A stretch of 9,384 nt of DNA. Source: DATMBL01 sp050735975 (GTDB lineage Bacteria > Desulfobacterota > Binatia > UBA9968). How positions within the stretch are numbered: the stretch's first letter is position 1; each line of letters opens with the position of its first letter. A model generated the notes under the pieces. It did not search any database. It saw only the letters and a list, made by a program, of their open reading frames with translations, and was not told the origin of the DNA. Location of the stretch: positions 1-9,384 of the forward strand of contig JBOHVS010000392.1 of assembly GCA_050735975.1 (NCBI GenBank), read 5' to 3'. Below are positions 5,326-9,384 of this stretch, piece by piece. Both the position numbers and the translations under genes were made by a program.

Positions 5326-5334
5326 TCAAAGCAT

Positions 5335-6276
5335 ATGATCCTTTTCGATCGGTCGAAATTGAAAGTCTACAGTAGCCTTCTGTTTGCGTTATTTATACTC
5401 TGCACCAAGGCAACGGCGTCTCCAATCGCTAAGACGTGGCTCCGTGCGACGGCTAAGATTGAGAATGAGGAAGGAAAAACCGGCACGGGATTTTTCGTCT
5501 TCAGAGAAGTAAAGAAAAATTCTGGTAAAATCTTTCTCGTCACCAATAAGCATGTTGTCAATGAAGATCGACAAAAGAGGCTGGCCGCACAGCGTCTAAA
5601 GATTTTTGTCAACTTGAATGGGAATAGCGGTACCGTTGAAGCTGCGGATTTTGAAATACCACTAATAGATGATAAGGGAAAGCCGCTCTGGCGTGAACAT
5701 GAGGACATTCATGTGGATGTCTTGGCTGTAGATATCGCCCATTTCGTAAACCGAACGCCCAAGCTGCATAAACAATTGATCCGCTACACAGATTTCATCA
5801 CTCCTGAAATCATGGAGAAACAGGATGTTACGATAGCTGATGAGGTATTAATAGTTGGTTATCCGGCAGGCCTCACCCATGCGAAAACAAACTTTCCACT
5901 CGTCCGCCAAGGGCTTATAGCAACCAGAATAGGAGAAAGGATCACACTTGAAGTCAACGATTCCACAGGTAAAAAGACAACGGTCGAAATCCCAGGCTTT
6001 CTTGTGGATGCTACGGTTATCGGCGGATCAAGTGGTAGCCCGATTATCTTAAAACCCGTTCGCGGTTTCAAAATCACAGACGGAACAAACGAGGCAACAA
6101 TTCTTCCCGAGAAAAATCCCTATTTGCTTGGGATCATTTCAGCTACGCGTAGAGGTGTGTTCCCGGTAGGACGGACCAAAGATGGTAAGGATATAGTATT
6201 TCCGATACTAGAAGGACTCGGGATTGTGTATGACGCGGACACTATTAAAGAAACCATTGAACTCTTTTTTAAATGA
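5335..6276 (+). CDS. Exported trypsin-like serine protease
   Basis: A 313-residue protein with an N-terminal signal peptide: Arg/Lys near residues 6-10, a hydrophobic core 'SSLLFALFILC' (13-23), and a type I cleavage site after 'TKATA' (A28). The rest is a chymotrypsin-fold (Trypsin_2-like) domain. The triad can be placed as H73 in 'LVTNKHVV', D128 in 'HVDVLAVDI' and S233 in 'GGSSGSP'. 'VLIVGYPAGL' (171-180) and 'LVRQGLIATRIG' (189-200) are typical of stand-alone bacterial trypsin-like proteases. No PDZ domain follows, unlike DegP/HtrA. It should act in the periplasm or outside the cell; the substrate is unknown. The earlier in-frame ATG (5254) is rejected in favour of 5335 because of the AGGAG at 5321. 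It follows the LexA-type gene on the same strand after about 285 bases, so cotranscription is possible but not shown. Confidence 0.85.
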   Translation: MILFDRSKLKVYSSLLFALFILCTKATASPIAKTWLRATAKIENEEGKTGTGFFVFREVKKNSGKIFLVTNKHVVNEDRQKRLAAQRLKIFVNLNGNSGTVEAADFEIPLIDDKGKPLWREHEDIHVDVLAVDIAHFVNRTPKLHKQLIRYTDFITPEIMEKQDVTIADEVLIVGYPAGLTHAKTNFPLVRQGLIATRIGERITLEVNDSTGKKTTVEIPGFLVDATVIGGSSGSPIILKPVRGFKITDGTNEATILPEKNPYLLGIISATRRGVFPVGRTKDGKDIVFPILEGLGIVYDADTIKETIELFFK

Positions 6277-6283
6277 AACCAAC

Positions 6284-6415
6284 TCAAAATATTCCTTTAA
6301 GTTCTTGCTGTCGGTCACTTAGTGTCACCACAATGGCAACCTCTTTCGGGGCCGTTACAAGTCGATACTCCTTGATGCGGCCGAATCTCTGGCTGCACTG
6401 GTACATTACATTCAT
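6284..6415 (-). CDS. Doubtful 43-residue ORF
   Basis: The minus-strand frame from ATG (6415) to TGA (6286-6284) encodes 43 residues with protein-like alternation, ending 'KEVAIVVTLSDRQQELKGIF'. A TAG lies directly before the ATG and no Shine-Dalgarno sequence is present. It ends seven bases from the convergent protease gene. I recognise no family; it may be a small gene, a decayed fragment or chance. Confidence 0.2.
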   Translation of the reverse strand: MNVMYQCSQRFGRIKEYRLVTAPKEVAIVVTLSDRQQELKGIF

Positions 6416-6444
6416 CTAAACGCTTTGAAGCTGGCACGCAAAAA

Positions 6445-6479
6445 TGGGATTCAGCGACCGGCGACGGTCCGGGATCCCA
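6445..6479. repeat. Two-part hairpin with a GNRA tetraloop
   Basis: GACCG (6456-6460) and CGGTC (6465-6469) form a perfect stem closed by the loop GCGA, a stable GNRA tetraloop. An outer stem TGGGAT (6445-6450) with ATCCCA (6474-6479) is separated from it by a small internal loop. It lies about 170 bases upstream of the binding-protein start. No T-run follows, so it is not a simple terminator; it could be part of an RNA leader or a decayed repeat. Confidence 0.45.
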
Positions 6480-6651
6480 TTCTCTGGGCCGGCTTGACAG
6501 CAAGCTGATTATTCGACTAAGGTCCGCACATCTCGGCTGGGGTTCCTGCGCCCGTCACATCTTCGAATTCGCACCTTGGACCGGACTGGTTAGTCCCGGC
6601 GCGGCTTTGCGATCCTAAGATAGAGTGTAAGAAACGAGGAGGGTAGCGTTT

Positions 6652-7698
6652 ATGAATATGAAAAGGACCATGTTTTGCGCATCTTTCTTGTTGACGTTTT
6701 TTCTTCTCTTTAGTTTTGCGGAGGCAACCTCGCATGAATTTTTTAAGGGCAAGTCTATCCGGCTTCTGGTGGGGACCTCGGCGGGAGGGGCCATGGACGA
6801 CTGGGGCCGCTTTGTGGCGCGGCATCTGGGTAGACACATTCCGGGTAATCCCGATATCGTGGTGCAAAACATGGCAGGCGCGGGGACGGTGATCGCGGCC
6901 AATCACGTTTATAGCGTCGCCAAACCGGACGGTTTGACCCTCGGGCTGGTCAACCCAGCTATCTACATCGATCAGCTCATAGGAGCGAAAGAAGTGAAGT
7001 TCGACTGGCCAAAATTTTCCTGGATAGGCTCCCCGGAACGGGTCGATCAGGTTTTGTTTATCCGTACCGACTTCCCCCAAAAGACCCTGGAGGAGATGCG
7101 CAAGGCCACTGAGCCGCCCAGGTGTTCGGCTACGGGGCGTGCCGGATTGGGTTATTTTTTACCGAAGCTCGTTGAAGAAGGACTCGGGATTAAGATCCAT
7201 ATGGTGCTTGGTTATGGCGGCGGCGGCGAAATGAACCTGGCGATGGAGAAAGGGGAGATACACTGCCGGGCTGGAACCGTGTCGGCTTATGTAGGCCGTG
7301 AACCTACCCGCACGTGGATCAAGACAGGGTTCGTTCGTGCCCTGGTCCAAAGCGGGGCGAAGCGTTATTCAAAGTTGCCGGACGTGCCCACCCTCTATGA
7401 GCTGATGGAGACACATAAGACGCCCGACGCTACGAAACGGCTGGCTAAAGCACTGCTTTCCTCCGGCGACCTCGGCCGGCCCTTTATCGGTCCCCCAGGG
7501 GTGCCTGCGGACCGGGTCAACACTTTACGAGGAGCCTTTACAAAGACCATGAGCGACCCGGCGTTATTAGCTGATGCCAAGAAAAGGAAATGGGAGTTAG
7601 ATCCCCTAGGCGGGGAGGAGCTGGAAGCAGTAAGCAAAGAAATCATGGTTCAGCCGCCGGAGGTCATCGAAAAGATGAAGGCGCTCCTGGCGAAATAA
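6652..7698 (+). CDS. Bug/TctC-family periplasmic substrate-binding protein
   Basis: A 348-residue extracytoplasmic binding protein of the tripartite tricarboxylate transporter receptor (Bug) family. The signal peptide has a basic start (K4, R5), a hydrophobic core (7-23) and a likely cleavage site after 'AEA' (A25). The mature part opens 'FFKGKSIRLLVGTSAGG' with an acidic 'MDDWGR' (48-53), matching the family's first ligand loop. 'GNPDIVVQNMAGAG' and 'ANHVYSVAKPDGLTLG' follow, then late family blocks 'YSKLPDVPTLYEL' and 'RPFIGPPGVPADRV'. The length fits, the family being about 320-350. Members bind carboxylates or other small acids and usually serve a TctAB permease, but many genomes carry stand-alone copies; no permease gene is adjacent here. 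GAGGAGGG (6636-6643) sits nine bases before the ATG; a second ATG two codons in is the alternative start. The ligand is unknown. Confidence 0.9.
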   Translation: MNMKRTMFCASFLLTFFLLFSFAEATSHEFFKGKSIRLLVGTSAGGAMDDWGRFVARHLGRHIPGNPDIVVQNMAGAGTVIAANHVYSVAKPDGLTLGLVNPAIYIDQLIGAKEVKFDWPKFSWIGSPERVDQVLFIRTDFPQKTLEEMRKATEPPRCSATGRAGLGYFLPKLVEEGLGIKIHMVLGYGGGGEMNLAMEKGEIHCRAGTVSAYVGREPTRTWIKTGFVRALVQSGAKRYSKLPDVPTLYELMETHKTPDATKRLAKALLSSGDLGRPFIGPPGVPADRVNTLRGAFTKTMSDPALLADAKKRKWELDPLGGEELEAVSKEIMVQPPEVIEKMKALLAK

Positions 7699-7932
7699 TT
7701 TTTACACTCGCTACCTCGAGCCGCGGCTTCCACCACGAAGCACACGAAGACCACGAAGGATTCGGAAATTGATATCTTTGAACTTCTGAACCTTGTGCTC
7801 TCCGCCTGCCTGTGCGGGGCACGCAGACAGGCGACCTTCGTGGTGAAATGTTTTTTGCTATTTTGGTTGCGGTGTAGCCGCGCTGTGTCCTCTGCGGTTG
7901 AACTTTCCATCCCGGTCGGTTAAGCGGAGAAG
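7699..7932. repeat. Repeat-rich spacer: CACGAAG units with inverted copy and hairpin
   Basis: Between two genes on the same strand lies a composite repeat. CACGAAG-type units occur three times in tandem (7731-7759: CACCACGAAG, CACACGAAG, CCACGAAGG). An inverted copy CCTTCGTGGTG is at 7835-7845; ACCACGAAGG (7750-7759) pairs perfectly with CCTTCGTGGT (7835-7844). Between them CGCCTG (7803-7808) and CAGGCG (7828-7833) form the base of an imperfect hairpin continued by CTG/CAG. Further on, TGTCCTCTGCGGTTGAA (7885-7901) resembles another motif that often accompanies such units. Short frames here (protein reading 'HEAHEDHEG') are repeat artefacts. Confidence 0.6.
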
Positions 7933-8679
7933 ATGGTTTGTTCTCCGCGCTTTCGCCAGGGGATGAAGGCGGCGATTCCGATCTGGATCGCTTTTGTCCC
8001 TTCCTCGCTGGCGTGGGGCATCGCGGCGCAAGCTCACGGTCTAACTCTCAACGAAGTCGTCCTCATGTCTGCGTGGGTTTACTCCGGACCGGCGCAATTC
8101 GCGGTGCTCGAGCCCCTGGCTTCGGGAAAGTCATCTCTACAAGTTCTACTCGCTGCTTTTCTCATGAATCTCCGCTTTCTGCCGATGAGCGCGGCGCTGG
8201 CGCCGTACTTCGACGGCGTGCAACGAATGAAGCGGCTGCTGTCCTGCCACTTCGTCAGCGCCAGTAGTTTCATTGTGCCGTATCTTCAGTTTCAGAAAGA
8301 AGCTGAAGGCGACATACCCGGAATAGGTGAAGAACCGCAGGCTGATGGCGACCGCCATCTTCATTTTTTTCTCGGCGTAGGAATGACAAGTTTCTTGATT
8401 TGGGTTGTCGGAACGAGTGTGGGCTTCGGCGTCGCGCTGGGTTTTCCGTCTGGTTTCGAAGAGGCGCTTAAGTTTATTCTGCCGGGTTATTTTGCCGGCC
8501 TGCTGGTGGTCGAAATGCGCGGCTGGGCCATGCCGCTTATTTGTTTGGCGAGTCTGCTCGGCGCTGTACCGGGAGCATTGATCAGTCCTGGATGGGGATC
8601 GATCACAATAGCGGTTATCATCGCGATCGTCGGTTGGGGTTTGGAACTATGGACGCAACGATCGGGATCATCTTTATAA
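7933..8679 (+). CDS. azlC: AzlC-family branched-chain amino acid exporter subunit
   Basis: A 248-residue inner-membrane protein of the AzlC family, the large subunit of the AzlCD (BrnFE-type) exporter for branched-chain amino acids and related compounds. The N-terminal 'FRQGMKAAIPIWIAFVP' (7-23), then 'AHGLTLNEVVLMSAWVYSGP' (34-53) with 'AQFAVLE' following, and 'LLAAFLMNLRFLPMSAALAP' (72-91) are the family's signature blocks, with about seven predicted membrane segments in all. A polar stretch rich in Glu, Asp and Gly (121-141) forms a longer loop than I expect for the family. The start at 7933 has GGAG only three bases upstream; Met11 (7963) is preceded by AGGGG but would remove part of the conserved N-terminus. 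It overlaps azlD by 31 bases, indicating one transcript and coupled translation. Confidence 0.87.
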   Translation: MVCSPRFRQGMKAAIPIWIAFVPSSLAWGIAAQAHGLTLNEVVLMSAWVYSGPAQFAVLEPLASGKSSLQVLLAAFLMNLRFLPMSAALAPYFDGVQRMKRLLSCHFVSASSFIVPYLQFQKEAEGDIPGIGEEPQADGDRHLHFFLGVGMTSFLIWVVGTSVGFGVALGFPSGFEEALKFILPGYFAGLLVVEMRGWAMPLICLASLLGAVPGALISPGWGSITIAVIIAIVGWGLELWTQRSGSSL

Positions 8680-8969
8680 TGGGCCTCATGGCCTACGGAG
8701 TGCGGGCGCTGCCGCAGATTCTCTCCGTTGGCCGGAGATTTCCTGAAGCGTGGGATCGCTTTCTTCGCTATCTCTCCTACGCTTTGATCTGCAGCATCAT
8801 TGCAACAACTCTCTTTATGGCCGGACATCTATTCGAAGCAGAAGCGGCGCCACACCGCGCAGTAGCCTTGCTGCTTACGATCTTCGTCGCCTATCGAACG
8901 AAGAGTCCTGTAACCGGCATGATCGTCGGCACACTTCTAGTCCTGGCGCTATCGTGGTTACGTGGTTAG
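8649..8969 (+). CDS. azlD: AzlD-family branched-chain amino acid transport subunit
   Basis: A 106-residue small membrane protein of the AzlD family, the partner of AzlC in the exporter. It has about four hydrophobic segments (roughly 4-22, 40-59, 68-81 and 88-104) and the typical early motif 'YGVRALPQIL' (16-25), where the TR.LP-like pattern is conserved, plus 'KSPVTGMIVG' near the end. I place the start at ATG 8649, inside the end of azlC, because residues encoded upstream in this frame (from 8541) are polar and unrelated to the family, and 106 residues is the normal size. The gene ends 130 bases before the convergent MFS transporter gene, across two palindromic repeats. Confidence 0.85.
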   Translation: MDATIGIIFIMGLMAYGVRALPQILSVGRRFPEAWDRFLRYLSYALICSIIATTLFMAGHLFEAEAAPHRAVALLLTIFVAYRTKSPVTGMIVGTLLVLALSWLRG

Positions 8970-8990
8970 TGATTTCTCACTGAAATGATT

Positions 8991-9021
8991 TCATGCTTCG
9001 ACTGGTCTCAGCATGAACGGG
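8991..9021. repeat. Palindromic dispersed-type repeat, copy 1
   Basis: TCATGCT (8991-8997) and AGCATGA (9010-9016) are a perfect seven-base dyad around TTCGACTGGTCTCAG-like sequence, followed by ACGGG. It resembles the widespread CTTCGACAGGCTCAG.ATGAACGG repeats of environmental bacterial genomes. Confidence 0.55.
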
Positions 9022-9046
9022 TAATCCAGGCATAAGAGAGTTCGGA

Positions 9047-9080
9047 CCGTTCGCCCTGAGTGCTGTCAAAGGGTGAACGG
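9047..9080. terminator. Palindromic repeat copy 2, possible bidirectional terminator
   Basis: CCGTTCGCCCT (9047-9057) pairs with AGGGTGAACGG (9070-9080) over 11 positions with one G-T wobble and a 12-base loop; the plus-strand continuation is GCTGTTTTAT. It lies between the convergent azlD and MFS genes, where a shared terminator is expected. The sequence matches the TTCGCCCTGAG...TGTC(A/G)AAGGG repeat type, so it is probably a mobile palindromic repeat serving as a terminator. Confidence 0.5.
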
Positions 9081-9098
9081 GCTGTTTTATATTCAGAG

Positions 9099-9384
9099 CT
9101 ACTTAGTCAAGGTTTGGCGTCCTTCGCGGACGCCACCGATCAAGCAGCCGTAGAGAACCAGGGGAATCGAAGTAACCAAAACCATCGCCAAAACGATGTC
9201 GCCAATGCCTGTAATGAGCTGCGCGACGATCAACGGCGCCACTACTCCCGCGGTGTAATGCAGCGACATGATCATGCCGCTGGCGGTCCCCGCGCTGCCC
9301 CTCGGGGCGGCCTCCTGGGCCAGGGCGACGACCAACGCCGGCACCGAAGCTTTGAGCGTGCCAAATACGATGATTCCCAAGCCG
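9099..9384 (-). CDS. MFS transporter, C-terminal part
   Basis: The 3' end of a gene that begins beyond the window; about 95 residues are visible, ending at TAG (9101-9099). They show two long hydrophobic segments: 'SLHYTAGVVAPLIVAQLITG', then after a short gap 'IVLAMVLVTSIPLVLYGCLIGG'. Upstream 'ALAQEAAPRGSAGTASGM' is the loop between helices 10 and 11 of major facilitator permeases, where 'P...GTA.G' is typical. The tail 'VREGRQTLTK' is cytoplasmic. It is probably an inner-membrane secondary transporter of 12-helix MFS type; the substrate cannot be told. The gene is convergent with azlD. Confidence 0.75.
   Translation of the reverse strand, partial: GLGIIVFGTLKASVPALVVALAQEAAPRGSAGTASGMIMSLHYTAGVVAPLIVAQLITGIGDIVLAMVLVTSIPLVLYGCLIGGVREGRQTLTK

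Larger units (their letters stand above)
6277..6651. other. Intergenic region with hairpin and weak promoter candidate
   Basis: No clear gene. It contains a 43-codon minus-strand frame (6284-6415), a structured hairpin (6445-6479), a perfect TTGACA (6494-6499) followed 18 bases later by a weak TAAGGT (6518-6523), which could serve the downstream binding-protein gene with a leader of about 120 bases, and the ribosome binding site GAGGAGGG (6636-6643). Confidence 0.4.

Noticed and set aside
5254..5334. Longer start for the serine protease (27 extra residues)
   Set aside because: The extension is highly polar and would bury the signal peptide; AGGAG at 5321-5325 supports the ATG at 5335.
6517..7080. 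187-codon minus-strand frame over the binding-protein gene
   Set aside because: Shadow of a gene with signal peptide and full family motifs on the plus strand.
7731..7760. CRISPR array suggested by the CACGAAG units
   Set aside because: Units are 7-10 bases, adjacent and without unique spacers of constant length; no cas gene is present.
8541..8648. Longer start for azlD
   Set aside because: The extra 36 residues lie wholly inside azlC, are polar and do not resemble the family; ATG 8649 gives the normal length.

Overview
The window looks like accessory DNA from the chromosome of an environmental, probably uncultured, bacterium with a Gram-negative style gene set. The clues are an ACMSD-like amidohydrolase, a stand-alone Bug/TctC-type binding protein, an AzlCD exporter, an MFS transporter, and two kinds of dispersed repeat (CACGAAG-type direct repeats and TTCGCCCTGAG-type palindromes) of the sort I associate with environmental proteobacterial and related lineages. 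I cannot assign a taxon from sequence alone.

Layout. Positions 1-233 (+) carry the 3' end of the amidohydrolase gene, and its stop codon overlaps that of the next, convergent gene. Positions 230-4218 (-) hold four restriction-modification genes in the transcription order D12-class adenine methyltransferase, SacI-like endonuclease, DPPH-motif methyltransferase, XcyI-like endonuclease. This reads as two type II R-M pairs in tandem, methyltransferase first in each. Positions 4219-4405 are a divergent control region. Positions 4406-5050 (+) encode a LexA-type self-cleaving repressor. Positions 5051-5334 hold a small cysteine-containing ORF and an overlapping ORF remnant. Positions 5335-6276 (+) encode an exported trypsin-like serine protease. 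Positions 6277-6651 are mostly non-coding, with a strong hairpin. Positions 6652-7698 (+) encode the Bug-family periplasmic binding protein. Positions 7699-7932 are repeat-rich. Positions 7933-8969 (+) are azlC-azlD, overlapping by 31 bases. Positions 8970-9098 hold two palindromic repeats between convergent genes. Positions 9099-9384 (-) are the 3' end of an MFS transporter gene.

How the parts may work together. The most interesting region is 230-5050. The control region between the R-M genes and the LexA-type repressor has four copies of a TGAC(T)AtAA-like half-site. They form one dyad (TGACTA-N17-TAGTCA) exactly over a candidate promoter reading into the R-M genes, and a tighter dyad (TTGAC-N5-GTCAA) over the candidate -35 box of the repressor, which appears to be leaderless. 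This suggests a self-cleaving, SOS-type repressor controlling itself and the R-M cluster, in place of the small C protein often used for that job. This is an inference from sequence layout and needs binding and expression data. The XcyI-like endonuclease has coding-like sequence upstream of its first ATG but no ATG/GTG/TTG start there, and an in-frame amber codon lies further up, so it may use CTG or be disabled.
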